Of a stretch of 64,000 nucleotides of DNA, positions 26,720-35,856 are shown in pieces. Both the position numbers and the translations under genes were made by a program. Source of the DNA: Pyrobaculum arsenaticum DSM 13514. Lineage in GTDB: Archaea; Thermoproteota; Thermoprotei; Thermoproteales; Thermoproteaceae. The DNA lies in contig NC_009376.1 of the NCBI RefSeq assembly GCF_000016385.1, positions 248,001 through 312,000 on the forward strand, read 5' to 3'. The notes beneath the pieces are model-generated. The model was given only the letters and a program-made list of their open reading frames with translations, was not told the DNA's origin and searched no databases. Position 1 is the stretch's first letter; every line of letters starts with the position of its first letter.

Positions 26720-27788
26720 ACCTCAGCCCCTCGTCTATCTCCACTACCCACCACCTCTCCGCGCTTGAGAGTTGTCCTACCCTCTCTGCGACTTCTCTAT
26801 TTGGGGCAAGGGCAATTACAACCCCGCCCAGGCCTGCGCCCGAGAGCTTAGCCCCGTAGGCCCCGGCCGCGACGGCCTCCTCCACCAGCTGGTCTAGCTT
26901 GGGCAGAGACACCTCGTAAAGCCGGGAAAGGAGGTGGTGTTGGTAAAGCATCTCGCGCCCCACCTCCCTCAGCGCCTTATCCACGTCTGCCCCTCTCAGG
27001 TAGGCAAGCGCCCGCTCGGTCGACTTCTGCATTTCCAAGGTAAAGAGCACCCTATCCCTAAGCGGCTGCGGAAGCGTCTCAACAACACCCCTCCTGGCTT
27101 CTAGCACCTCCCACGGGAAGTCCCAGTAGCCCTCGCTCTCTACGCCTAGTGCCTCTCTTAGGATCTCCACGGCCTCCTGGAGCTCCGCCTGGCGCTTTGG
27201 GTGAATCTCAGCAGTGCTGTGCCTAATACCGCTGTCTAGCACCACGAAGACGCCGCCCCGCATCTCAAGCCTCTCTACCCTCACCGGCGGCTTGGGGTAA
27301 ATTACCGCCACCTTCCCGAAGGCCGAGCCGTATTGGTCCAACCTGCCGCAGGGCACTCCCAAAACCTCCCTCTCAGCCCTGTACGCCAGCTCTGCGACGG
27401 TGTATAAATCGGCGCCTCTCCCGGCGAGCCTCAACATGGCCCCCACCAGCGCCACGAGCATCGCCGCGCTGCTAGCCATGCCCGCGCCTATCGGAATATC
27501 GGAGTAAAGCTCGCCCGAGAAGCCCCTCAGCACGACCCCCTCCCTCTCGACGGAGATCACCGCCGCCTTAACATAATCGCAGAAAGACCTCCCCTCTATA
27601 AGGGGCTTGCTGAAATGGCACCTCTCCCCCGTGTTAAGAGACGTTATTTCAAACTCTTCCCCCCTCCGCAGGGTCACCGTTGTCCGCAAATCCACCGCCA
27701 CTGAGACTACTGGGAGGCCTTTGTAGTCCTGGTGTGTGTTGAGGAAGTCTAGCCTACCCGGAGCCGAGGCCTTCACCAAAGCCTCCAC
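26709..27788 (-). CDS. galK: Galactokinase (GHMP family)
   Basis: About 359 residues. It phosphorylates galactose. Motif 1 is ASAPGRLDFLNTHQDYKG (substrate and nucleotide entry), motif 2 the GHMP P-loop DIPIGAGMASSAAM, and motif 3 LSGAGLGGVVIAL. The HQDY replaces the more usual HTDY. The GTG at 27788 (VEALVKASAPG) is preferred over the ATG at 27824, which adds a Gly-rich peptide and would extend the overlap with the M50 gene. The galT-galK pairing supports the galactose assignment over mevalonate kinase. Confidence 0.85.
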   Translation of the reverse strand: MEALVKASAPGRLDFLNTHQDYKGLPVVSVAVDLRTTVTLRRGEEFEITSLNTGERCHFSKPLIEGRSFCDYVKAAVISVEREGVVLRGFSGELYSDIPIGAGMASSAAMLVALVGAMLRLAGRGADLYTVAELAYRAEREVLGVPCGRLDQYGSAFGKVAVIYPKPPVRVERLEMRGGVFVVLDSGIRHSTAEIHPKRQAELQEAVEILREALGVESEGYWDFPWEVLEARRGVVETLPQPLRDRVLFTLEMQKSTERALAYLRGADVDKALREVGREMLYQHHLLSRLYEVSLPKLDQLVEEAVAAGAYGAKLSGAGLGGVVIALAPNREVAERVGQLSSAERWWVVEIDEGLRYGD

Positions 27789-28390
27789 ACCAACAACCCC
27801 GCCGCCACTATCGTGGGGAGCCATAGGGCCGGCTTTGTTTTCACCATCTTGCTACCGTCAAGCGGCGGTATTGGCAGAAGGTTGAAGAAGGCGAGCCAGG
27901 CGTTTATGTAAGCGAAGAATTGCCAGAAGGGAGAGGTCTCCCAGAGGAGCAGTCCCACCAACGCAAAGGCAATGTTGGCAACGGGGCCGCTGGCGGCTAT
28001 AAAAAACTCATCCCGCCTCGGGTCTCCGCCGCCGTATAGGCGGTAAGGCGAAATCACAACGGCGCCAGGCGCCGCGAAGACAAAGCCGAAGAAGAGCGGG
28101 AGAATCACCGCGAGAGGCAACAAGTAATAGTAAGCCTGGTAGTATGCATAGTAGCCGAGCCTCCTGGCCACCTGTCTATGAGCCAACTCGTGGCCCAGAA
28201 AGGCAAATAATAAGACGAAGGCCACAAAGGGGAAAAGGAGGAGGACGTCCCACCAGCGAACAACACCCAATGGTCCGCTACGTGCAAGCACAATCGAGAA
28301 GCCTAAGGAAAGCACAACTAGTGAGATAGCCATATCAAAAACCTCCTGCCTCCTCTCAAAGCGGTGTTTTTCGAGAACTACTCGGTACAC
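27773..28390 (-). CDS. Site-2-protease-like M50 membrane metalloprotease
   Basis: 205 residues with about five or six membrane helices. The zinc-binding HELAH lies in LFAFLGHELAHRQVARRLG, and the third ligand in FFNLLPIPPLDGSKM. Family members cleave membrane-bound regulators. GTG at 28390 fits a TATA-like gtttttaag (about 28408-28417, minus strand) 24-26 bases upstream. It precedes galK and galT in one transcript. Confidence 0.85.
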   Translation of the reverse strand: MYRVVLEKHRFERRQEVFDMAISLVVLSLGFSIVLARSGPLGVVRWWDVLLLFPFVAFVLLFAFLGHELAHRQVARRLGYYAYYQAYYYLLPLAVILPLFFGFVFAAPGAVVISPYRLYGGGDPRRDEFFIAASGPVANIAFALVGLLLWETSPFWQFFAYINAWLAFFNLLPIPPLDGSKMVKTKPALWLPTIVAAGLLVWRLW

Positions 28391-28462
28391 GTGGGAGCGC
28401 AGTCATGCACTTAAAAACTAACCCTCGCACACCACGGCGCCCCACCCAAGGGGTCGGTAAAA

Positions 28463-28726
28463 CTAGACCAAATTTCTAAGAATCGCCAGAGCCTTCGCCA
28501 AGTCGCGCTTCTCGAGGAGGTACACCCCTTTCTTGTGCTTAGTGGCAACCCCCACCTTCACGAGTTCACCTAGCAGTTTAGACACCTCGGCGCCGCACCT
28601 CCTTTCAGTGCCACACAGCTCCACCACTCTTACCGCCACCACCCTCCCCTTCTCTCTCCTCTTTGTGTATAAATAGTAAACCAACGCCGAAATCTGTGAA
28701 TACTTCGTCCTCACGTCTCTATACAC
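28463..28726 (-). CDS. Small winged-helix-like protein, unknown
   Basis: 87 residues. The pattern TERRCGAEVSKLLGELVKVGVATKHKKGVYLL suggests a helix-turn-helix with a wing. The N-terminal helix (KYSQISALVYYLYTKR) could dimerise. A TATA-like gtttaaattt (about 28730-28738) lies too close to the GTG at 28726, so GTG 28714 (VRTKYSQIS) is a more likely start. Role is unknown. Confidence 0.5.
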   Translation of the reverse strand: MYRDVRTKYSQISALVYYLYTKRREKGRVVAVRVVELCGTERRCGAEVSKLLGELVKVGVATKHKKGVYLLEKRDLAKALAILRNLV

Positions 28727-28792
28727 ACAAATTTAAACAGCTGAAGCGCCCCTGTGCCACGTAGATCACACCTCTCGCTCTCTCGACATCTC

Positions 28793-28897
28793 CTAGCGAT
28801 CTTCTGGAAAGTAGCCGTTGATTTCTTCTGCCACTGCCATGGCTCCATAAAACCCCCTCTTGAGGATCGCGACAAGTCTCGCTACTTTAATAGACAT
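28793..28897 (-). CDS. Very small leaderless reading frame, 34 residues
   Basis: MSIKVARLVAILKRGFYG, then AMAVAEEINGYFPEDR. A TATA-like sequence (ctttaaag, about 28916-28923) is centred about 23 bases before the ATG, in the arrangement of real genes here. A few codons downstream GTGATCTACGTGG resembles the start of the vapC gene at 16691, so this may be a vapBC relic. Sequence from 28898 to 29766 holds no other gene I can support. Confidence 0.3.
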   Translation of the reverse strand: MSIKVARLVAILKRGFYGAMAVAEEINGYFPEDR

Positions 28898-29766
28898 AGC
28901 CGTGGAATTCGACGTCTTTAAAGCCAACCACGGAGCGGCAAAAAGAGAGATTCTATGCGTAGAACACGCCGCGCCTCAGAGGCGCCTCACCGGCTATATT
29001 ACTGTGCCGGCTCGGCCGGCGGAGAAGCCGCTCTCTGTGTCGATAAGGGCCTAGGCTTGTAGGTGAAGCGCGTATAGAACCTTCACCAAGTCGTTCCAGC
29101 AGGACGAGTCGAAACCTCTTTCCATTATACTAGTTAGGCCGAGAGCTTGGCCACAAGTCCGAGGCGGGGTTTACCACCTCTGCCACATTGCCTAAAGCTC
29201 GGTTTCGAGCACTCTAGGCTCCTAGAATCGATTTGCTGATCTCGGCAGATGTTTAAGAATAGACCTCATCCTAATCAGCAACGTAGAGCGATATGTCCTT
29301 CAACGTCTCAAGGACCAGAGGGCAACACGTCCCCACAAGTTGATGCGCTCCTCGGGCAATGAGAGGCGTTTGTTAAGTCTGCTAAGCACTCTAAGAGTCT
29401 CAATGCTGATGACGCGAACAGCCATCCTTTCCAAAACGCCACGCGCCGGCTGAGTGGTAGGCGAACATGACATACTTTCACATAAAAGAGCTGAGTGCAA
29501 CTAGCGGCGCCCTAAAGCTCCTCCCTACCACCTAATCTTCAAAGCGATGTATGGCCCTAATATGGCCTTTTCCACTGCTAACTTCGCCGGACTACCTGAA
29601 AGGCGGATCCCCTGCCGCAGTTGTTAGCCCCCAGAGCCGACGCTATTTGAGGCGCACTGCGCGGACCTCAAGGCTATAGGGCGCCATCGGCATCCTACAC
29701 AAATTCAAGAGCGCTATCAAAACACCGATCTAGAAACACGTCCAAGTTTTTAATTCGAGACTTGAT

Positions 29767-30195
29767 GTGTCTGTGGACAAGATCAGGCTGTTTAAACTAC
29801 TGGCAGAGGTCTCGAGAGGCATCGTCCTAATAGAGAAGATCTTAGAGAAGCCGCTGGAGGCGTTGCTCAAAGATGACGAGGCCGTTTATGCGTTAAGATA
29901 CGCCGTTATTCAGGTTGTAGAAGCGGCGGCTCAAATAGGGCTAGCCCTAGTGAGAGGCCGAGGCCCTTTGCCGGAGAGCTATGGGGAGGTGTTTGAAGCC
30001 ATGGGCCAGCTCGGCATATTAACAGGGGAGACGGCTCAGTACATGCGCCGCTTCGCCGGCTTGAGAAACCTCCTAGTGCACAGATATTGGGAGGTGGACG
30101 ATGCCAGGCTGTATAGAGAGCTCAAGGAAGGCGGCCTACTTTTTTTAAAACGGTTCGCAGAAGAGGTGGGCGAGTATGTCGATAAGGTGGTTTAA
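29767..30195 (+). CDS. HEPN (DUF86/HepT-like) toxin candidate
   Basis: 142 residues, all-helical. The RX4HXY nuclease motif is RNLLVHRY near residue 100, and this tyrosine is the known AMPylation target in HepT. GTG at 29767 or 29773 follows a TATA-like ttttaatt (29748-29755). It overlaps the nucleotidyltransferase gene by 20 bases, which suggests a HEPN-MNT toxin-antitoxin pair in HEPN-first order. Confidence 0.8.
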   Translation: MSVDKIRLFKLLAEVSRGIVLIEKILEKPLEALLKDDEAVYALRYAVIQVVEAAAQIGLALVRGRGPLPESYGEVFEAMGQLGILTGETAQYMRRFAGLRNLLVHRYWEVDDARLYRELKEGGLLFLKRFAEEVGEYVDKVV

Positions 30196-30580
30196 CCTCG
30201 AACCAGCAGAGAGGGAGAGAGTTGAGAGGATCTTAGCGCAGTTGCTCACAAGCGAGGAAAAGGTGGCGCTCGCCTTCATATTCGGAAGCTTCCTAGAAGG
30301 AGGGCCCTTCAGGGATATCGACGTCGCCATCTGGCTGGCGGAGGAGGGCGACCCCGTAGATGCGGCGCTTTACGCCGAGAAGCTCGCCGCCAGGCTTACA
30401 AAAGCCGTTGGGATCCCCGTAGACGTGGCGGTGATAAACTTCGGCCCCGGCTGGCTCAAACACAGAGCCCTCAGGGGCAAGCCCCTTGTTGTAAAAGACG
30501 AAGTAGCCTACGCCGCGCTGTGGGCCAACGTAATTGACGAGCGCCTCGGCCTTGCCCACCACGAACACGCGCAAGAATAG
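30176..30580 (+). CDS. MNT-type nucleotidyltransferase (antitoxin candidate)
   Basis: 134 residues with the minimal nucleotidyltransferase signature IFGSFLEGGPFRDIDVAIWL (GS followed by DxD) and a third acidic position in VDVAVI. Enzymes of this type add AMP to the HEPN partner Tyr and neutralise it. Coupled by overlap to the preceding HEPN gene. Confidence 0.8.
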   Translation: MSIRWFNLEPAERERVERILAQLLTSEEKVALAFIFGSFLEGGPFRDIDVAIWLAEEGDPVDAALYAEKLAARLTKAVGIPVDVAVINFGPGWLKHRALRGKPLVVKDEVAYAALWANVIDERLGLAHHEHAQE

Positions 30581-31610
30581 CCCGGCGGAAGAGGTGCAGA
30601 GACCCGGAGATCGGGGCCAGCGGAGAGGTCGCCAGGCGACTGACACCGCCCTAAGCCACTCCCACCTGCCAGAATCCAGCGCTGTTGGGATTCAGCCCCC
30701 GCTCCCAAGCTACACCCCCAATGGCGGCACTAAATGACTGTTGCAAAGCACTACCCCAGGCGTAGTGGGCAATAGAACCTGTCACTACATATTAATAAAC
30801 GCTTATTGAACAAATACTTGAGCGGCGTGGAGATAAGAGCTGTGGAAGCTGACTGGGAGGAGATAGAGAAGCTACCGCCCAAACTAAAAGCAACTGATAG
30901 GCTATACTATAGAAACAGGAGACTTGAGGCTAGCCCAGAAGCTCCCGGGGCTACCCCCTAGAGGATACAACTACTGAGAAGGGTCAAGGTGCCGCAATTC
31001 ACCACGGTGATAGAGCGGCTTGTATCAGTCGACGTCACATCCGGCGCCCTGCGAACCTCAGCAGACCAGGCTACGCTAGTCGGCGGCTTCCCAACAACCT
31101 CAAGCCCTCAGGGCGCCACGCAGGTAAGCAACGCGCCGCCCCTCCACTTGTCAAATGCGCAGCTACAAGTTTACCCATGACGTTAACGAGAATTATGCAA
31201 AGAACCTCGCAATTAGGCAGGAATACAGGGATCTACTTCCTCCGTGCTAGCTGTCCTTCCGCTATCCTGAAGTACAGTGCCGGGACCATGACTAACCGCA
31301 TCTATATGCCCCGCGAGGAGCTGTTTAAGTTCTCAGCCCCAGCACAAGGAGGCGTATAGGGCGGATACTGAGCTCACGCACAATGTTGTCAAAAAGGCAA
31401 GGAGGACAGGGTTAGAGGCCAAGTGCCAATCGGCGCGTCTACCCCAAGGGATATGGACAACCCATCCGCCCCCAGATCTTAAAATTTGAAAGTTCATGCC
31501 CAGCCGTCACGGCTCTAAAAGGTTTGAGCCCCGCTACTAACACTCGCAAGCTCGATACACGCGGGTACGCGGGTTACGACGCACCAGCTTTTAGGTAAAC
31601 ATATATGGGC
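30581..31610. other. Gene debris, no intact gene
   Basis: About 1 kb without a supportable gene. Short protein-like fragments occur: VEIRAVEADWEEIEKLPPKL at about 30830-30890, and RSYKFTHDVNENYAKNLAIR at about 31156-31215. Both end in stops and neither is assigned to a family. Confidence 0.4.
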
Positions 31611-32158
31611 GTGGAAGCCCTTGAGAGACCCCACCAAAGCCCACCGCCGAGGAATAAGCCGCGGCTAGGCTCCTTGAGGCCCTCGTGGAGGCTAGGCTCG
31701 CTCTTGAATTTCTGCAGAGGGGTCTTGTAAGAAACTCGGCGGGGAAGGCCTTCCAAGCCTGGAAGGCATTGCTGGCGGCTCTGTTGAGACTGGAAATGGA
31801 CAAGTTGCTCCAAGCCGCTAAAACCGAGGAGGAGAAGAAGTGGCTCGCCGAGAGGGCAGTGCCAAGGGTCCCCACGACAAGGATGGTGAGGCTGTCGCAT
31901 ATGCTGGAGGAGATTAGACACGCCGGCGGAATGGCGTGGACAAGCGTAGCGCTTGATCTACATGACTATCAATACCACGGCCCTGACCCCGACATGGCTC
32001 TCTCGAAGTACCAGACGAGAGACGAAGCGGCGAAAGACGTCATCCTTCTAGTCGCCGAGATTGCCAAGCGGGCCGAAGCGCTCAGCCAAAGGGTCAAGTG
32101 GACCACAGAGCTGGAGGAGGCGCTGAGCGCCTTGAAGGAGGGGCTCAGAGGCCGGTGA
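31611..32158 (+). pseudogene. PaREP1 family copy, N terminus broken
   Basis: From 31685 the frame matches the intact PaREP1 at 40.0 kb closely (EARLALEFLQRGLVRNSAGKAFQAWKALL against EARLALRFLREGLTRNAAGKAFQAWKALL) to the end (VKWTTELEEALSALKEGLRGR). Upstream, VEALERP is recognisable from 31611, but one base is missing near 31640-31645 and a TAC codon of the intact copy is TAA here (31655-31657). A shortened protein could still be made from GTG 31685. Confidence 0.75.
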
Positions 32159-32357
32159 GCTCTTGCCACTCCAGGCGCGTCAGGCTACGGGGAAGTCTTC
32201 GACCACTGGCGGCCAGCGGGGACAACCGCGCGGCGGCTAAAGGCGACTGCTTGAAGCCGGCGTGCGCACAAAGGCTGGCGCCCCACCGCAGGTCCGCGGT
32301 GTATCCTACCAAGACGCCCACGCATGTCCAGGTAGAGACGCCCGATTAGACAGCAAC

Positions 32358-32481
32358 GGCGGCGAGATGCCGCCGGAGGAGGCGGGGGCCTACGCCGGGA
32401 GTGCCCTCGCGAAGATGGGCGTGTTCCTGGCCACGAGGGGCTCCGTAGACGTGCTAAAAGCGCTGAGGGAGGAGCGGGGTT
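32358..32481 (+). repeat. 124-base near-identical copy of the 3' end of the gene at 36495-36947
   Basis: Corresponds to 36822-36945 with two base differences (positions 32368 and about 32468). It encodes PPEEAGAYAGSALAKMG and VFLATRGSVDVLKALREERG. The intact gene stops right after this, whereas here the frame runs on. The homology ends at the last codon, so only the 3' end of the cassette's second gene was copied here. Confidence 0.85.
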
Positions 32482-32540
32482 GGGGCCAATGGGGCGGGCG
32501 AGGCGGCGATTACCTTTAATATCGAGCCCGTTGTCCGGTC

Positions 32541-32945
32541 GTGGAAGTAGTGGTGGGACGGAGCTTCAAGGTGTCGCTAGACGCGCTCAAGTCGTTCCCC
32601 TGGGGGAAGTACGTCAAATTCGCCTTCCTCTTCGGCTCAACAGCCTCGAGGGGTTTCGGAAACGACTTAGACATAGCGATCTCTGAGATAGGCCTCGAGG
32701 CTCTGGGGGAGCTGTTGGCCGAGTTGGTCAAACGCCTATCGTTGCCGGAGGACTACATAGATTTGGTTGTTGTGACCGAGAGGACGCCTTGCCCCTTGGT
32801 CCTCGAGGCACTGAAGGGCGTGCCGCTTTACGTCGCGGACTGGGACGAGGTCTATAGGTATTTTAACGTGTGTCAAGACCAGCAGATCGACTCAAGGAAG
32901 CTCAAGCTGTTAGAAACAGCGCTCGACGCGATATGGCGAAGGTGA
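32541..32945 (+). CDS. MNT-type nucleotidyltransferase (antitoxin candidate)
   Basis: 134 residues with LFGSTASRGFGNDLDIAIS (GS and DxD) and the third Asp in YIDLVVV. MNT comes first and overlaps the HEPN gene by 13 bases, the reverse of the pair at 29.8 kb. TATA-like tttaata (about 32515-32521) precedes the GTG start by about 23 bases. Confidence 0.8.
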   Translation: MEVVVGRSFKVSLDALKSFPWGKYVKFAFLFGSTASRGFGNDLDIAISEIGLEALGELLAELVKRLSLPEDYIDLVVVTERTPCPLVLEALKGVPLYVADWDEVYRYFNVCQDQQIDSRKLKLLETALDAIWRR

Positions 32946-33340
32946 GGGCCCTCCTCGAGTTTATCGCCAAGCTGTCCGCGTATCTAGACGGAGTAGTTGA
33001 GAGGGGCTACGACTTGTCCAACTGGGACGACTTGATGAGAATACTCCACGCGCTGCAACTACAAGCACAGGCCCTAATCGATATGGCGCAGAGGGCGGCC
33101 TCCCTGCTGGGGGAGCCGGCTCAGACGTATATGGAGGCAGGCGAGGCGCTACGAAGGCGCGGGGTGCTGAACCCCCAAGACCTCACGCTCTACCGCTCCG
33201 TGGTGGGCTTCAGAAACGTCGTGGTCCACGGCTACGTCTCGCTGGACACGGCCAAGGTCGAGGAGGTCCTCAGGAAGAGGCTTTACAGAAGGATCCTAGA
33301 GTTGGCGGAAAAGATCAATGCGCACCTCCCCGATCCCTAA
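32933..33340 (+). CDS. HEPN (DUF86/HepT-like) toxin candidate
   Basis: 135 residues from ATG 32933 (MAKVRALLEFIAKLSAYLDG). The RX4HXY motif is RNVVVHGY. The earlier frame start at 32870 lies inside the MNT gene and is rejected. Together with the preceding gene it forms a second HEPN/MNT module. Confidence 0.8.
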   Translation: MAKVRALLEFIAKLSAYLDGVVERGYDLSNWDDLMRILHALQLQAQALIDMAQRAASLLGEPAQTYMEAGEALRRRGVLNPQDLTLYRSVVGFRNVVVHGYVSLDTAKVEEVLRKRLYRRILELAEKINAHLPDP

Positions 33341-33948
33341 CGGTCCGGCGGCCTAGGAGCGTTTCCTCCAGCTGGGGCCTAGGCGGCCCAGCCCCGACGA
33401 TCCCACCAGACGCCGACATCAGCGCCTAGACGCTCGGCGATTTCCCTACGAGCCCCAGCGAGCCCCCTCGAACGCGCGCCTACCGGTCGACCATCGAATT
33501 CTCGGTAGCGTGGTCCCGCCCGCTGTTCACGCAAGACATAACTCAATGGCGCCATCTAAGCCCACAACAGCCGCCCTCACCCAGCCGCGAGACGCCGCCA
33601 TAAAGCGCTATGTGCGGAGCCTAAGGAACGCTGTAAGGCCCCGAGCTGGAGCGCGGCTCTAGCCGGCTATATGCGCCCTTTCTGCTCTCCAAGCGTCCCG
33701 GGGGGCACGGGGCTCCGGGTCGCCTTTCGGCTCCCGGAGCAGGGCCACGCCCGGAGGATTAGCGACCCCTCGGCCGGGTACTCCCGCCGACGGCGGCTTT
33801 CCCCGGCCTTAGGCCCGTGCCGTAGGGCCTCCACGCCTTGCCCGAGGCGGGATGGGGGGACACGAGAGAACTCCATGTATCTTCTTTGACTTCTTTGATC
33901 AGATATTGAACATTGATTAACTAGGGGGGTTTGTTGTTCAAAGTTGGA

Positions 33949-33974
33949 ACTACGCCGTGTGTCATCGGCGTAGT
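33949..33974. repeat. Perfect 9-bp inverted repeat (hairpin)
   Basis: actacgccg and cggcgtagt flank tgtgtcat. There is no U-run after it and no gene directly before it, so it is not an obvious terminator. Sub-terminal hairpins of IS200/IS605 elements or an RNA gene are possible, but no transposase is nearby. Confidence 0.5.
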
Positions 33975-34422
33975 GGATGGTCCTGAAGGAGTTCAAGCTT
34001 TAGAAACACGCGTCCGTTAAGACGACTATGCAAGTACTAAAGAGGAGAAAGAGGGGATGAACTCGGAAAACTCCTTCGTTGCTCAAATAAGCGGTACCTC
34101 ATCTCTTGCTACCTCGACGCCGCACCCATCGACCGCCAACGGTCCTGGCAGATACACGCGGTCTAAAACAGCCGCCCAGTCCAGGCAGAGCCCGAGGAAT
34201 CCCATCAAAGATCGTCGGCGTAGATCCGCATACGACGCCACACCAAGCCGATAGGGTCCTCCGCACCCACTGGAGCGGAGTAACAAGCCAAAAGCGGGAG
34301 ATCCACCGATACGAGGCACCGCCTCGCAACAATCACTATAGGCACATCGGCGACGACAGCACGGCGTATAGAACCGGTTAGGGCGAGCGCAAGTCAGGCG
34401 CTTATGACAGCTCGCACCAAGG

Positions 34423-34430
34423 TTTAAATA
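34423..34430 (+). promoter_or_regulatory. TATA box of the AbrB-type vapBC operon
   Basis: tttaaata centred 24 bases before ATG 34450. That ATG is out of frame with the antitoxin by one base, so the box and reading frame disagree. Confidence 0.5.
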
Positions 34431-34457
34431 CCGAAAAACTGGGCTCGTCATGGGACG

Positions 34458-34718
34458 TTGAGGTTGAGGGTTGGGAAAAGAGGCCGTATTGTCTTGCCAA
34501 AGCAGATCCGCGAGGCATTGGGCATCGACGAGGGCGACGAGGTGATAGTCGAGGTCGGCGACGTCATAGTGATCAGACCCGCCAAGAGGAGTGTAGACGC
34601 GGACAAGCTTAGGGAGATTCTGAGAGCTCACGCCAAGGAGCTTGCCGGCATCCCAACAAGGAAGGAGCCCAGACCCGGCGACCTAGCCAAAACCTCCCTC
34701 GAAGAGGAGTTCGAGTGA
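34458..34718 (+). CDS. AbrB-type VapB antitoxin
   Basis: 86 residues. SpoVT/AbrB swapped-hairpin domain: RLRVGKRGRIVLPKQIREALGI, then DEGDEVIVEVGDVIVIRPA. An acidic C-terminal tail follows. The TATA box (tttaaata, 34423-34430) points to ATG 34450, but that frame hits TGA at once (ATG GGA CGT TGA). One extra G would give M-G-T-L-R-L-R-V in frame. As written, TTG 34458 is the only nearby start. It overlaps vapC by 4 bases. Confidence 0.8.
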   Translation: MRLRVGKRGRIVLPKQIREALGIDEGDEVIVEVGDVIVIRPAKRSVDADKLREILRAHAKELAGIPTRKEPRPGDLAKTSLEEEFE

Positions 34719-35109
34719 AAGTCTTCACAGACTCGCCGCTCCTCATATACCTCAACACGGTGGCGGACCCCAACACTAGGGCCATGTACGAGAACTTCTA
34801 CATATCTGACAGATACAAGCCATACACCGACGTACTTGTCCTCGACGAATTGTTGTACGCCTCAAAGAAGAAATACGGAATCCCGTATAAAACAACGACC
34901 TCATAGAGACAGCCGTAGTGCCGTGTATCTCCATAATTGAGCTGGGCGAGGAGGAGTACAAACAAGCGGCGAAGTACTTGCTAAACCACAACCTCAAGCC
35001 ATCAGACGCGTTGCACGTCGGGGCGATGGCAAGCCACCGCATATACACGATAGTCAGCGAAGACAGCGAATTCGACAAAGTGCCGACAATAAAAAGGCTG
35101 TGGATATAG
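34715..35109 (+). pseudogene. VapC PIN-domain toxin, frame one base short
   Basis: Begins FTDSPLLIYLNTVADPNT (first Asp) and VLVLDELLYASKKKYGIPYK, then hits a stop at 34904. The rest (NDLIETAVVPCISIIELGEE, KPSDALHVGAMAS and TIVSEDSEFDKV) carries the other PIN residues in another frame. One extra A in the AAAA run at 34889-34892 restores a single 131-residue VapC. It pairs with the AbrB-type antitoxin. Confidence 0.8.
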
Positions 35110-35349
35110 AACCGACGCACCACGTCGCTAGGCCCCGTCCCCGGTAGGTCAGGACCACCCGGCAAAGCAGAGGGTGTTAGCACAAATCGCGCGAAGAAGC
35201 CAAATCAACGGCGGTCGAGCTGGCAACCAAGTAAAGAGCCGAGTCCAACGCGCTGAAAAGGCGACCAGGGCGAGCACAAGCGCCAAGCCCAGCAACCGGC
35301 GGGTTGCTAAAGGCTCTGGGACTGGCCCTGGCGGCGCTCACTTCGCCGT

Positions 35350-35467
35350 CCCCTTGGGATACTACTGGAAGGCGAGGGGTTGGCTGAGGAGAGGCTGGGG
35401 CATAAAGGAGGGCGCTGGATACACGCCGAGAGTCACCGTGGTAGTACCGACCTACAACGGACAGCAC
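35350..35467 (+). pseudogene. Fragment of a family 2 glycosyltransferase
   Basis: Reads YYWKARGWLRRGWGIKEGAG, then YTPRVTVVVPTYNG, the N-terminal segment of a GT2 enzyme. The catalytic part is absent; the sequence runs into unrelated DNA after NG. Confidence 0.5.
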
Positions 35468-35529
35468 GGCGGACAAGGCAGAGGAGCGGGTCTGGGAACG
35501 CCCAGACCTAAGAGCAGTGGTGCTGAGAG

Positions 35530-35833
35530 ATGGGCGAACGCCGGGGCTATGTAGACGTTGCCGTATATGCCGGAAGGCCGCTGAGGCAAAGGGAGCTGGT
35601 CAAACTGGCGCAAGAGCTAGAGGACTACCTGGGCACGGCGGTGGACGTGGTTGCACAATGCGCCGCCTCTGCTGGCTTGGGCGGAGGCGTCTAAAGGCGT
35701 CGTAGTGCTGGATAGAGATAGGGGGAGATGCGTGAAGTTCGAGGTCAAGGTCCTAAAGGAGCGCCTGGCCCTGAAGCCGAGGCTAGAAAGATACTACGTC
35801 GCTTCCCGTCTAGCGAGTGGCGGGGACTGTTAA
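35530..35833 (+). pseudogene. Relic of an MNT-type nucleotidyltransferase
   Basis: ATG 35530 reads MGERRGYVDVAVYAGRPLRQ, then ELVKLAQELEDYLGTAVDVV, which has the DxD-bearing strand and the following helix of an MNT protein but lacks the GS motif. The C-terminal part (NAPPLLAWAEASKGVVVLDR, then CVKFEVKVLKERLALKP) is in another frame from about 35650. Here the joining shift is minus one or plus two, unlike the plus-one cases elsewhere. Confidence 0.5.
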
Positions 35834-35856
35834 ATAAAGAGCCGCGTAATTAAACT

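Larger units (their letters stand above)
33341..34449. other. Long non-coding stretch with one strong inverted repeat
   Basis: No gene is supported in this 1.1 kb. The clearest structure is a perfect 9-base inverted repeat with an 8-base loop (actacgccg...cggcgtagt, 33949-33974). The rest is G/C-rich sequence with scattered stops in all frames. Confidence 0.4.

Noticed and set aside
34083..34631. Minus-strand frame of 182 residues across the AbrB antitoxin gene
   Set aside because: Runs antisense through vapB. No motif, and composition is that of a shadow frame.
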